DNA of 64,000 nt from Paractinoplanes atraurantiacus (GCF_900215205.1 NZ_OBDY01000004.1:168348-232347); one strand, 5' to 3'. Shown: positions 44,490 to 52,949, counted from the first letter of the stretch. Notes: generated by a model not told the origin, from the letters alone. Numbers and translations: made by a program.

Positions 44490-45080
44490 CTAACCCACCG
44501 CACCCGGCTCGACCGAGCGGCTGCTCATCGACACCGGGTTGCTGACCGCCTGCAGCGCCCGCCGCCACGGGAACTGCCCACGGTAACGATCGGTCTGGCC
44601 GGGCCCGCCGAGCCGGCACACGTCCTCGCCGTACAGCACGTGCACTCCCCAGTCACGGAGTTTCGCCAGGCTCTCGTGCAGGGAGGGATGAAGGGCCATG
44701 ACCTTATTGGTGTACGGGACGACGGCCGTCGGCACGCCGTAGCCGTAGCCCTCGACGAGCAGGCCGAGGACGAGGGTGTCAGTGATGCCGACGGCCCACT
44801 TGTTGACGGTGTTGACCGTCGCGGGCGCGACGATCATCGCGTCCGCGGCGGGCAGCACGTCCGGGTCGCCGGGGCTCTTGTAGTGAGTGCGTACGGGGTG
44901 GCCGGTCTGAGCCTGGAGCGCTTCCACGTCGACGAACTTGCGGCCGTCGGGCGTGGTGATCACGCAGACCTCCCAGCCTTCCTGCTGGGCCAGGGTGACC
45001 AGAATGCCGACGTCACGCGCCATGGGAGAACCACAGACCAGGACGTACAGCACGCCGGGTGCGGGGTTGCCGATCGTCAC
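44490..45080 (-). CDS. Flavoprotein (PPC decarboxylase/HFCD-like)
   Basis: 196 residues. LYVLVCGSPMARDVGILVTL, GWEVCVITTPDGRKF, ADAMIVAPATVNTVNKWAVG (the PAT-xN-TxxK FMN-binding word of HFCD flavoproteins) and GYGYGVPTAVVPYTNKVMAL. HFCD proteins decarboxylate C-terminal Cys residues; here the substrate is unknown. GTG at 45080, 13 nt after the XRE-TPR gene, and 28 nt before the Nif3 gene. The XRE-TPR/flavoprotein pair is a recurring actinomycete unit. Confidence 0.86.
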   Translation of the reverse strand: MTIGNPAPGVLYVLVCGSPMARDVGILVTLAQQEGWEVCVITTPDGRKFVDVEALQAQTGHPVRTHYKSPGDPDVLPAADAMIVAPATVNTVNKWAVGITDTLVLGLLVEGYGYGVPTAVVPYTNKVMALHPSLHESLAKLRDWGVHVLYGEDVCRLGGPGQTDRYRGQFPWRRALQAVSNPVSMSSRSVEPGAVG

Positions 45081-45093
45081 CTGCGGACCGCCC

Positions 45094-46326
45094 TCATACG
45101 CCGACTCCCATCTGCTCGGCCAGCTCCGCGATCGGAGCCGGTGGCGTGCCCCGCGTCCGGCGGAGCACGTCGGAAAGGACCTCGTGGGCGAGCGGACGGC
45201 AACGGATCTCCGACGGGGCGAGCCGGTCGCCCTCGAGGAGCATCTCGCTGGCCTTGTCGATGTTGCCGATCTGCGTGTAGCCGCGCGCGATGTCCAGGAA
45301 GTGGTGCGCCCGCCGCTCCGGCAGCATGGCGTTGAAGCCGACGATGTCGAGCTTCTCGTGCGCCTCCACCGCGGTGCGGCCGTCGCCCAGCTCGACCGCC
45401 GTGGCGCAGCGGTGCAGCTGCACGTTGGTCGGGCCGAAGCTCGTCCAGTAGTGGTTGAAGTCGCCGCCCAGCTCCTTCGACGCCTGGTCGGCGCCGCAGA
45501 GCAGGTCGCGCACGGTCGCGCTGTCGCCGATCCGCGCGGCCGCCATCGCCCCGTTGAGCAGCAACATCCCGTACACCGAAAGCCTCTCGCCCTGGCCTTG
45601 GGGTCGATCGAAGCTCGGCGCGAGCCGGTTCGCGATGTTGACGTTGACCTCGAGCGCCGGGCGGACCCGGCCGAGCGCCAGCAGCGCGCTGCCCACACGG
45701 TAGGACGCCAGCCCGGCCAGGAGCTGATCGCCGGCCCGCTGGGACACCGCGATCGAACGGTCGGCGGCCAGCCAGGAGAGCTCATGCTCGCCCACCTTGC
45801 GCAACGCCGACGAGGCGATCTGGTAGACCTGCCCGAGCAGGTGGGCGGCGTCCTTGGCCTCCGTGCCGGTGGCGTAGGCGCTGTCCGCGGCCTGGGCGTC
45901 GCGCAGCAGCTTGGGCAGCATCCTCGCCAGGACGCCGTACTTCGCGTGCTGATAGGTCAGCCAGGCGTGGCTCACCGCCTTGCGCATCTCGACCAGCGGC
46001 GGCGAGTGTGGCACCGCCTGGAAGAACGCGCTCATCTGGTCGTAGCGCTCCAGGGCGGCGCGGATCTCCTCCACCTCGACCTGGTCGATGCAGTTCTGGG
46101 TCTCCGGGCGCCGTTCCACGTCCTTGCCCAGCAGCAGCTGGACGTCCACCTGCAGGACGTCGGCGATCTCGTAGACGACGGAGAACTTGTCGAGCCGGCG
46201 GACGCCTCGTTCCACCTTGTCGACCCAGCTCTTGGACTTGCCCAACCGGTCAGCGAAGACCTGTTGGGACATCTTGCGCCGGCCGCGCCAATAGGCGACG
46301 CGGCGGCCGATCGGCAGCTCGTCCAC
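45094..46326 (-). CDS. XRE-family HTH regulator with TPR-like domain
   Basis: 410 residues. N-terminal HTH (PIGRRVAYWRGRRKMSQQVF, then RLGKSKSWVDKVERGVRRLD) and an all-helical remainder with TPR-like units (QRAGDQLLAGLASYRVGSAL; HFLDIARGYTQIGNIDKASE). Such proteins are peptide- or small-molecule-responsive regulators of actinomycete development. GTG at 46326. Divergent from a prim-pol-like gene; a palindromic site TTGCAA-C-TTGCAA is 130 nt upstream of its start. First in an operon with the flavoprotein. Confidence 0.9.
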   Translation of the reverse strand: MDELPIGRRVAYWRGRRKMSQQVFADRLGKSKSWVDKVERGVRRLDKFSVVYEIADVLQVDVQLLLGKDVERRPETQNCIDQVEVEEIRAALERYDQMSAFFQAVPHSPPLVEMRKAVSHAWLTYQHAKYGVLARMLPKLLRDAQAADSAYATGTEAKDAAHLLGQVYQIASSALRKVGEHELSWLAADRSIAVSQRAGDQLLAGLASYRVGSALLALGRVRPALEVNVNIANRLAPSFDRPQGQGERLSVYGMLLLNGAMAAARIGDSATVRDLLCGADQASKELGGDFNHYWTSFGPTNVQLHRCATAVELGDGRTAVEAHEKLDIVGFNAMLPERRAHHFLDIARGYTQIGNIDKASEMLLEGDRLAPSEIRCRPLAHEVLSDVLRRTRGTPPAPIAELAEQMGVGV

Positions 46327-46456
46327 GGTGCCTCCCCCGGCTCACCCGGCGACCCCCGCCGGCGAGCCCTTGTGTCATCTGCAGTGTGGACCACCCACGT
46401 GCGCTCACGTCGCACAGCGTGTGTGATCGCCTGCTCACCGATGCTCGTAGTTTTCG

Positions 46457-46469
46457 TTGCAACTTGCAA
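46457..46469. promoter_or_regulatory. TTGCAACTTGCAA site in the XRE-TPR/prim-pol intergenic region
   Basis: Two self-complementary TTGCAA halves around a single C. It shares the 11-bp core TGCAACTTGCA with the operator at 23547-23559. Probable regulator-binding site in the 241-nt divergent promoter. Confidence 0.5.
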
Positions 46470-46567
46470 AGGGTGGATCTGCCGGAAACAACGATGCGTG
46501 TCGCGCTTGGATACGGCACACGGAGCTGATATGGCACCGGCCCACCCAGATCGGGGGTTATCGAGCC

Positions 46568-47257
46568 ATGCAGTGGACCATCAGTCGGCCGTTCGTACCA
46601 CCGGCATTGCTCGATCTCGTCGATCGGGGACGTCTAAGGCGGGCCGCTTCGCGGTACGCCGAGCACGGCTGGGCGGTGACACCCGGCGCCCGCCTCGTCG
46701 GGCACCGGTTCACCTGTGGACGCCCCGGATGCCCGATCATGGCCTGCCATCCCGCGCTGGAGTCGTGGGAGGACAGCGCGAGCGCCGACCCCGCACAGGT
46801 GCAGTCGTGGTGGCGGCATCGGCCGTACAGCGTGCTGCTGGCGACCGGGCGGCTTTTCGACGTGCTGGAGGTGCCGGCGGCGCTCGGGCTGCGGGTGCTG
46901 GGCACGGCCCGGCTGCACACCGGTGTGCTGGGAGTTCAGCGGGCCGACGCCCGCGGCCCGGTCGCGGTGACGGCGGCCGGGCGGTGGATGTTCCTCGTGC
47001 GGGCCGGTGTGCCGCTGCGGCCCGAACTGGACCATCGGCTGGACGTGGTGCGGCACGGGGCCGGCTCGTGGGTGCCGGCCGCGCCGACCCGGATGATCGA
47101 GGGCCCGGTGCGCTGGGCCGTGCCCCCGGAGCAGGCACAGTGGTGGCTGCCCGACGCCGAGGTCGTGCAGAGCCTGCTGGTGGACGCGCTCGGCACGCTC
47201 CCGGAGCGGCACGTCACGGTCCCCAGACAACTGTCGACCACCCGTCGCAGCACATAG
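46568..47257 (+). CDS. Bifunctional primase/polymerase-like protein
   Basis: 229 residues from ATG 46568. The pattern RRAASRYAEHGWAVTPGARL, CGRPGCPIMACHPALESWED and QSWWRHRPYSVLLATGRLFD, then VLEVPAALGLRVLG, is that of the N-terminal half of actinobacterial primase/polymerase (prim-pol) proteins, with the C-x4-C zinc-type knuckle. The metal-binding DxD of active AEPs reads FDVLEV here, with the second Asp replaced, so catalysis is doubtful. Known to occur divergent from XRE-TPR regulators. Role unknown. Confidence 0.8.
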   Translation: MQWTISRPFVPPALLDLVDRGRLRRAASRYAEHGWAVTPGARLVGHRFTCGRPGCPIMACHPALESWEDSASADPAQVQSWWRHRPYSVLLATGRLFDVLEVPAALGLRVLGTARLHTGVLGVQRADARGPVAVTAAGRWMFLVRAGVPLRPELDHRLDVVRHGAGSWVPAAPTRMIEGPVRWAVPPEQAQWWLPDAEVVQSLLVDALGTLPERHVTVPRQLSTTRRST

Positions 47258-47302
47258 ACATGATGGCTAACCACCCTAGTCCCGTGACGAGGGCGGGAGA
47301 AG

Positions 47303-47893
47303 TCACTCGTGGGGGTGCTTTCTCGATTTGGCACGAACGTGGATCCGGGCACCCTGCCGGTCGAAGATCGTCAGGAACTCGACGGCCTGCCCGTCGGCGC
47401 TGCCGAACCAGTGCGGCACCCGGGTGTCGAACTCGGCCGCCTCACCCGGCGGGAGCACCAGGTCGTGCTCGCCGAGGATCAGGCGCAGGCGTCCGCTGAG
47501 GATGTACAGCCACTCGTACCCCTCGTGGGTCTTGGGCTCCGGCTCCTGCCGGGCCCCGGCCGGGATGAGGTGCTTGAACGCCTGCGGGCCGCCCGGCTGC
47601 CGCGACAGCGGGACGATCGTCTGGCCGAACGCGCTGATCGGCCGCGCGTAGACGCGAGGGTCGCCGGTGGGCGGGGCGCCGACCAGCTCGTCCAGGGGCA
47701 CTCGGTAGGCCCGGGCCAGCGGCAGCAGCAGTTCGAGGGTGGCCTTGCGCTGACCCGACTCGAGGCGGGACAGGGTGCTGACCGAGATGCCGGTGGTCTC
47801 GGAGAGCGCGGTGAGCGTGGTCCCGGCCTTCTTGCGCAGCTGCCGCAGCCGGGGGCCGACCTCCCTCAGGACGTCGTCGTTGTTTGCCGTCAT
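47303..47893 (-). CDS. XRE-family regulator with cupin domain
   Basis: 196 residues. HTH (GPRLRQLRKKAGTTLTALSE, TGISVSTLSRLESGQRKATL) and a C-terminal cupin (THEGYEWLYILSGRLRLILG, VLPPGEAAEFDTRVPHWFGS). Such regulators bind a small ligand in the cupin. ATG at 47893 lies inside an inverted repeat (47883-47899). Divergent from a flavin oxidoreductase by 47 nt, which it probably represses. Confidence 0.93.
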   Translation of the reverse strand: MTANNDDVLREVGPRLRQLRKKAGTTLTALSETTGISVSTLSRLESGQRKATLELLLPLARAYRVPLDELVGAPPTGDPRVYARPISAFGQTIVPLSRQPGGPQAFKHLIPAGARQEPEPKTHEGYEWLYILSGRLRLILGEHDLVLPPGEAAEFDTRVPHWFGSADGQAVEFLTIFDRQGARIHVRAKSRKHPHE

Positions 47894-47899
47894 GGCAAA
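47883..47899. promoter_or_regulatory. Inverted repeat over the XRE-cupin start codon
   Basis: Arms TTTGCC and GGCAAA around GTCAT, which includes the start codon of the minus-strand XRE-cupin gene. It is 42 nt upstream of the oxidoreductase ATG. Candidate operator controlling both genes. Confidence 0.6.
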
Positions 47900-47940
47900 T
47901 ATGTTTCCGCATTTCGGCACGGCCGGGCCACCATCGGCGC

Positions 47941-48756
47941 ATGACCTACGACGTGATTGTTATCGGGGGCGGACCGGCCGGCCTGAGCGGCGCGGTGGCC
48001 TTGGGACGGGCGTTGCGCTCGGTGCTGGTGATCGACTCGGGCGAGCCGCGGAACGCGCCGGCCGACGGCATCCACAACTTCCTCACCCGCGACGGGATGA
48101 CCCCGGCGGAATTCCACGCGGCGGGCCGCGCCGAGGTGCTCAGGTACGGCGGCGAGGTGATCGACGGGTCGGTGGTCTCGGCGCGGCCCGGCTTCGAGGT
48201 TCTCGTCTCGGGCGGCGCGACCTTCCGGGCGAAACGGCTGCTGGTCACCACGGGACTGGCGGACCGGCTGCCGGACATTCCGGGCCTGGCCGAGCGCTGG
48301 GGCTCGATGGTGCTGCACTGCCCCTACTGCCACGGCTACGAAGTGCGGGGCAAGGCCATCGGCGTGTTCGGCGACGCGGAGAAGGTACGCCTGTGGCAGC
48401 AGTGGAGCAGCGACGTCATTCCGCTGGCGGTGGACGACGTGGCCGCGGTGGAGGACGGGGGCGTACGGCTGAAGGACGGCAGTTTCGTGGTCCGCGATTA
48501 CCTGGTCGTGACCACCCGGATGGAGGCGCGAGCGGGATTCTTGGACGACATCGGGCTGAAGCCGGTGGAGCACCCGATGGGCATCGGCACCTACCTCCCG
48601 GCGATCGACCCGTCCGGGCGCACCGAGGTCCCCGGAGTCTGGGTGGCGGGCAACGTGGCCGACCCCATGGCTCAGGTGATCACCTCGGCCGCGGCCGGGC
48701 TGACCGCGGGCGCGATGATCAATTTCGACCTGCTTCCAGCTCTCGATACGCCGTGA
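47941..48756 (+). CDS. Shortened thioredoxin-reductase-like flavoprotein
   Basis: 271 residues versus ~300-320 for the family. FAD site YDVIVIGGGPAGLSGAVALG, redox motif LHCPYCHGYEVRGK (Cys127/130) and final FAD site VPGVWVAGNVADPMAQVITS are intact. The NADPH-binding Rossmann loop is replaced by IGVFGDAEKVRLWQQWSSD, without GxGxxA, and the domain is ~30 residues short. It may take electrons from a donor other than NADPH or be ferredoxin-type-like. Divergent from the XRE-cupin repressor. Confidence 0.88.
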   Translation: MTYDVIVIGGGPAGLSGAVALGRALRSVLVIDSGEPRNAPADGIHNFLTRDGMTPAEFHAAGRAEVLRYGGEVIDGSVVSARPGFEVLVSGGATFRAKRLLVTTGLADRLPDIPGLAERWGSMVLHCPYCHGYEVRGKAIGVFGDAEKVRLWQQWSSDVIPLAVDDVAAVEDGGVRLKDGSFVVRDYLVVTTRMEARAGFLDDIGLKPVEHPMGIGTYLPAIDPSGRTEVPGVWVAGNVADPMAQVITSAAAGLTAGAMINFDLLPALDTP

Positions 48757-49561
48757 TCACGGCGTCCGTGCGGTCGGCCAGCTCCGAGTGATTGACCGTG
48801 GCGGCCGGGGCGAGGCCGGCCAGCGCCAGCTCGGCGTGCCGGGCCGTCTCACCGATGTGCCGCTCGCGCAGCAGCGACTCCTGGGCCAGCGCGGTCCGGT
48901 CGAGGCTGCGCAGGATCCGGTTGACCTCCCGGCCGGCCTCGCGCCACAGCCGCTCGGCCTGGTCACGCTGCTCGGACAAGGCGGACAGGGCCGGGCTGCC
49001 CTCGGGGACGTCCCGGCCGGGCACGGCCGCGAGCCCGGACCGCAGGCGGCGGAGCTCCTGGCGGCGTACGAGAAGGGTCGCCAGGTCGTCGAGGGCGCTG
49101 GTCAGCGAGTGGTCGGCGGCCTCGTCGACCATGCCCGGGAGGGCCGGCCAGGCGCGGCGCACACGGCGCGCGACCCGGACGGCGCGCTGCAGGACGGCCC
49201 GCTCCTCGGCGGCCAGCAGCACCCGGGCCTGCGGGTCGCGGGGCAGCTCGAAGTCGGTCTCGGCGGCGGCGCGGGCCTGACGGCGCCAGACGGCGGCGAC
49301 GGTCACGACGGAGGCGACGGCCGGCAGCCACCACGGCGCGCCGGCCGCGGCGGCCAGGGCGGTCAGGAAGGCCAGCGGCAGGCTCAGGCGGCAGGCGAAG
49401 GCGGTGCGCTCCTCGCGGGTCGCGCCGCTCGGCGCCACCGGCAGCATCTCGGTCACCGATCCGGCGCGGTGGCGGCTGACCCGGCCCGTGCGGACCTTGA
49501 TCGGGCGGGCGCTGACGACGATCTTGGTGGCGTCGATGCCGACGTACAGCTCGCGGTCCAT
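48719..49561 (-). CDS. Hypothetical protein with membrane hairpin and coiled coil
   Basis: 280 residues, unrecognised. ATG at 49561 has GAAGGAG upstream. Residues ~60-95 form two hydrophobic segments (LSLPLAFLTALAAAAGA; WLPAVASVVTVAAVW). The rest is helical and charged (AEERAVLQRAVRVARRVRRA; EQRDQAERLWREAGREVNRI), so a membrane-anchored coiled-coil protein is likely. The tail overlaps the 3' end of the oxidoreductase by 38 nt. Similar proteins of unknown role stand beside barstar-family genes in related genomes only as far as I can guess; treat that as unproven. Confidence 0.75.
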   Translation of the reverse strand: MDRELYVGIDATKIVVSARPIKVRTGRVSRHRAGSVTEMLPVAPSGATREERTAFACRLSLPLAFLTALAAAAGAPWWLPAVASVVTVAAVWRRQARAAAETDFELPRDPQARVLLAAEERAVLQRAVRVARRVRRAWPALPGMVDEAADHSLTSALDDLATLLVRRQELRRLRSGLAAVPGRDVPEGSPALSALSEQRDQAERLWREAGREVNRILRSLDRTALAQESLLRERHIGETARHAELALAGLAPAATVNHSELADRTDAVITAYRELEAGRN

Positions 49562-49710
49562 CGACGCTCCTTCGCTCGTGTTCTCCGGGCGGGCCCGATC
49601 GCCAGGGGGAAACCGGTCGGGGCCCGCCCGCCGGTGGGTTCTCCCCGCCGGCACCCTCAGCAATCGGTGGCGGGGGGCGCGGCATGAGAAGGCGCCCGGG
49701 TGCGAGTCGG

Positions 49711-50004
49711 TTACTCCCACACGCGGAAAATGAAGCGCTGGTCCCAGTGCCGGCGCTCGTCGGCGATCTCGATCGCCTCGAAGACGGCCAGGTAGGACCG
49801 GAAGACGGTGACGCCCAGGGCCAGGCGGATGGCGTCGGCGTGGATCCAGGTCAGCTCGAGCGGGCGCGGATCGCCGGCGGCGAGGCAGTCACGCAGGGCG
49901 GCCAGATCACGCTTGTAGAAGGGCCCGTATCCGAACGCCCCGGCCAGGCGCGCCTGCAGGTCCGCCTCGTCGAGGACGAACCTGCCGTCGATGACGACCT
50001 TCAC
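49711..50004 (-). CDS. Barstar-family protein
   Basis: 97 residues. MKVVIDGRFVLDEADLQARL, GPFYKRDLAALRDCLAAGDP and PLELTWIHADAIRLALG follow the barstar plan (beta strand, helix with YxxxLxALxD-C, ligand-binding Trp). Barstars inhibit barnase-type RNases. No barnase gene is adjacent, so this is an orphan antitoxin-like gene or a regulator. GTG at 50004. Confidence 0.85.
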   Translation of the reverse strand: MKVVIDGRFVLDEADLQARLAGAFGYGPFYKRDLAALRDCLAAGDPRPLELTWIHADAIRLALGVTVFRSYLAVFEAIEIADERRHWDQRFIFRVWE

Positions 50005-50087
50005 GGCCCTTGAAACGAATCACGGCGGCGGGCCGGAGCGGGGCGGCCGGGCATGTCCCCCGATGGTGATCGATGTAGCCTCGCCGG

Positions 50088-50597
50088 GTGGATGCGGTCG
50101 ATCTGGTGCTGCGCAAGTTCGACGGGCGACCGCACCGGCAGGTGACCGCGCGGCTGCTCGGCGAGGACGAGTTCGGCACGTGGCTGTCCACGCCGCGGGG
50201 CACCGTCGTCACCTATCACTACGGCCGCCGCCCGACCGGCGTGACCAGGGTCGACGCCGTCCGGCTGATCCCGGCCGAGGGCTGGTGGATGGCGATGTTC
50301 CTGGCCGCGCCGGACAGGCGCGAGCTCTACTGCGACATCATCACGCCGGCCCGCTGGACCGGACCGGCCGAGATCACCGTGATCGACCTCGACATCGACC
50401 TGGTCCGCTACCGCCAGGGCAAGCGGGTCGAGGTGGAGGACGAGGACGAGTTCGAGCAGCACCGCCGCGAGATGGGCTATCCGCCCGAGATCGTGGCCGG
50501 GGCGCTGGCCGGCGCGGCGTCGCTGCACGAGGCCCTGGAGCTCGACCGGGAGCCGTTCGCCGCGCACTATCGCAAATGGCTTGGGGCGCCTACCTAG
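50088..50597 (+). CDS. DUF402-domain phosphatase-like protein
   Basis: 169 residues. AGWMAMFLAAPDRRELYCDI-type segment (WWMAMFLAA, ELYCDIITP), then VIDLDIDLVRYRQGKRVEVE and DEDEFEQHRREMGYPPEI match DUF402, which includes nucleoside di/triphosphate phosphatases (FomD-like metal site made of Asp/Glu). GTG at 50088. Ten nt before the FMN-binding gene. Confidence 0.88.
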   Translation: MDAVDLVLRKFDGRPHRQVTARLLGEDEFGTWLSTPRGTVVTYHYGRRPTGVTRVDAVRLIPAEGWWMAMFLAAPDRRELYCDIITPARWTGPAEITVIDLDIDLVRYRQGKRVEVEDEDEFEQHRREMGYPPEIVAGALAGAASLHEALELDREPFAAHYRKWLGAPT

Positions 50598-50607
50598 AGT
50601 GGTCGGC

Positions 50608-51222
50608 ATGCAGCGGATCACGACGCACGACGAGCTTCGCGACATCATCGGAACGCCGATCCCCCGGGTGGCGGCCAAGGTGCGGCCGGCGCTGCACGAC
50701 CTCGACCGCGACTGGCTCGCGGCGTCACCGTTCTGCCTGGTGGCCACATCGGACGACGACGGCAACATGGACGTCTCCCCCAAGGGCGATCCGCCCGGTT
50801 TCGCGGTCGTGCTCGGCCCGACGACGATCGCGATCCCCGAGCGGAGCGGCAACCGGCGCGCCGACGGCTTCCACAACATCATCGACAACCCGCACGTCGG
50901 CCTCATCTTCATGATCCCCGGCCGGGGCGACACCTTGAGGATCAACGGGCAGGCTTCCCTCGTACGCGACGACGACCTCTTCGACCGCATGACGGTGCAC
51001 GGGCATCGGCCGGAGCTGGCCCTGCTCGTCGAGATCGAAGAGGTCTTCTACCACTGCTCCAAGGCGTTCCTGCGCTCCGCGCTGTGGGAGCCGGCCTCGT
51101 GGTCGCCGTCGGTCGCGCCGTCCCGCCCGGTGATCGCCAAGACGATCGAGCAGCCGCAGGCGTCGATGGAGGCCCTGGAGGAGTACTACGGATCTTCGTA
51201 CGCGGCGAAGCTCTACCAATGA
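50608..51222 (+). CDS. Pyridoxamine-5'-phosphate oxidase-like FMN-binding protein
   Basis: 204 residues, MSMEG_1061 type. FCLVATSDDDGNMDVSPKGD, IPERSGNRRADGFHNIIDNP, VGLIFMIPGRGDTLRINGQA and the end FYHCSKAFLRSALW are all typical of the split-barrel FMN family. Actinobacterial members often reduce or bind F420/FMN. ATG at 50608. The stop overlaps the next gene as ATGA. Confidence 0.93.
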   Translation: MQRITTHDELRDIIGTPIPRVAAKVRPALHDLDRDWLAASPFCLVATSDDDGNMDVSPKGDPPGFAVVLGPTTIAIPERSGNRRADGFHNIIDNPHVGLIFMIPGRGDTLRINGQASLVRDDDLFDRMTVHGHRPELALLVEIEEVFYHCSKAFLRSALWEPASWSPSVAPSRPVIAKTIEQPQASMEALEEYYGSSYAAKLYQ

Positions 51223-51848
51223 CGTCCATCAACGCGGCCATCGCACAGGAGAGGCGCCGGACGGCCGACCTGCTCGAGTCGCTGACGCCCTCGCAGCTGG
51301 CGGTGCGCAGCCTCTGCGGCGACTGGACCGTCCGCGAGGTGGCGGCCCACCTGCTGGCGGCGGTGGAGGCACCGCGCGGCGCGACACTGTCGGCGATGAT
51401 GCGCTCGGGTTTCCGGCTCCACCGGGCCAACGCGCTGCTGGCCCAGTCACTGGGCCGGCTACCGGTCGAGGAGATCGCCGACGGCCTGCGCCGCAACGCC
51501 GACAACGACTTCAAGCCACCCGTGGTCGGCTATCCCGGCCAGCTCACCGACCTGCTGGTGCACGGACAGGACATCCGGCGGCCGCTGGGCCTGCCCCACC
51601 GGCTGCCGCTCGACTCGCTGCGGATCGCCCTGGACTTCCTGACCACAGGCCGCCCGGTCGGCTTCACAAAGAAGGCGTGGCTGGCCGGCCTGAGCTTCGC
51701 CTCGTCCGACCTGGACTGGAGCTTCGGATCGGGCCCCCTGGTGACCGCGCCGGCCGAGGCGCTGATGATGGCGATGACCGGCCGCCGGGCCGTCGTGGGA
51801 GAGCTGGAGGGTCCGGGGGTACGGCTCCTGGCGTCCCGCCTGGAGTGA
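51219..51848 (+). CDS. DinB-like mycothiol-dependent maleylpyruvate isomerase-type protein
   Basis: 209 residues. MTSINAAIAQERRRTADLLE, SLCGDWTVREVAAHLLAAVE (metal-ligand His), LLVHGQDIRRPLG (second ligand motif HGxD) match the TIGR03083 family. Such proteins may transfer mycothiol to small electrophiles. Coupled to the FMN protein. Confidence 0.9.
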   Translation: MTSINAAIAQERRRTADLLESLTPSQLAVRSLCGDWTVREVAAHLLAAVEAPRGATLSAMMRSGFRLHRANALLAQSLGRLPVEEIADGLRRNADNDFKPPVVGYPGQLTDLLVHGQDIRRPLGLPHRLPLDSLRIALDFLTTGRPVGFTKKAWLAGLSFASSDLDWSFGSGPLVTAPAEALMMAMTGRRAVVGELEGPGVRLLASRLE

Positions 51849-51888
51849 TCACCCGAAACTGTCAGGGGGTGGGTCTACCTTCCGCCCC

Positions 51889-52623
51889 ATGAATGACACC
51901 GCGTTCCGAGCCGCCCCGATCATCCTCGACCGCCGCCTCACCCTGGGCGACACCGAATACCAGGTCACGTCGTTCCCGGCCGAGAACGACCGCTTCGACC
52001 TGTGCATAGTCAGCAGCGACACCGACGGCAACGTGGTGAGCGAGGTCAGCGCCGGCATAGCCCCCGCCGACCTGCCCGGCCTGACCGACGTGCTCACGTC
52101 CACGTTGGCCGGCCTGCTGGCCATGACACAGCCGTCCGCACCGGCCCGCGACGCCCCACCCCCCGACCGCCGCCACCCGAACCAGGGCGCCCGCTGGACC
52201 CCGGACGACGACGACCGCCTGCTGACCCGCTACCGCGAGGGCGCCCGCCCCCGAGACTTGATGAAAGAATTCGGCCGCAGCAACGGAGGCATCCGAGCCC
52301 GCCTGGAATACCTGGGCGAGCTGGCCCCAGGCGCCCGCTGGCACTCCCCCACCACGCCGCCCACGCCATCCAGCGACTCCACCACCATCCCGACCACCCA
52401 AGCCGGCGCCCCCGCTCCCGCAGCAAGCACGCCACCCAGCAGCCCCACCATGAGCACAGAAAGCGGCGTCTCCACCCCAGCGGCGAGCGCGCCACCCAGC
52501 CACACCACCGCGGGCCCACACGCCGACGATCCCACCTCTGTCGCAAGCGCGCCGCCGAGCCGCACCACCCCCATCTCAACCGCGCCGGGCGCTGACGCGT
52601 CCACCGGGGAGGCCGCCATGTGA
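51889..52623 (+). CDS. HTH/Myb-like protein with a Pro/Thr/Ser-rich tail
   Basis: 244 residues. N-terminal ~85 residues form a beta-rich domain (LTLGDTEYQVTSFPAENDRF). Residues ~95-150 form NQGARWTPDDDDRLLTRYRE and LMKEFGRSNGGIRARLEYLG, a SANT/Myb-like HTH as in helicase-associated proteins. The last 90 residues are low-complexity Pro/Thr/Ser repeats (SVASAPPSRTTP, SAPPSHTTAG). No signal peptide. Probably DNA-associated; identity unknown. Confidence 0.75.
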   Translation: MNDTAFRAAPIILDRRLTLGDTEYQVTSFPAENDRFDLCIVSSDTDGNVVSEVSAGIAPADLPGLTDVLTSTLAGLLAMTQPSAPARDAPPPDRRHPNQGARWTPDDDDRLLTRYREGARPRDLMKEFGRSNGGIRARLEYLGELAPGARWHSPTTPPTPSSDSTTIPTTQAGAPAPAASTPPSSPTMSTESGVSTPAASAPPSHTTAGPHADDPTSVASAPPSRTTPISTAPGADASTGEAAM

Positions 52624-52632
52624 CGGGGCCGC

Positions 52633-52660
52633 GGGCCGGGCGCGCCGTTGCGCCCGGCCC
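52633..52660 (+). terminator. Hairpin terminator of the Myb-like gene
   Basis: Arms GGGCCGGGCGC (52633-52643) and GCGCCCGGCCC (52650-52660), loop GCCGTT, followed by TCCCCTT, 9 nt after the stop. Confidence 0.75.
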
Positions 52661-52949
52661 TCCCCTTCGCGGCAGCCGGTGTCGAACGCGACGGCCGTGC
52701 CGAGAGCGGCAGCCGGTCGACCTAGGCGGCCGGGGTCCTTAACCGGGGGCGGCCAGCGCTGCCAGCCATTCCACCGCCCACCTTCACCCCGCCGCCGCGA
52801 GCCGTCACACGCTCGCGTCGGCCGGGAGCCACCGCGGGGACGCGGCGGGCAGCCCCGCCCGCCGCTCTACCGGCCACTCCGCCCTCGGCCCCGAGCCGTC
52901 GAACTCGTGGCCATCGGGCCGGAGGTGGTGTCGTGGGCCCGGGCGGGCG
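52661..52949. other. GC-rich stretch without a gene
   Basis: Nothing identifiable; frames here lack starts with ribosome sites. It separates the Myb-like gene from the converging M43 protease. Confidence 0.4.
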
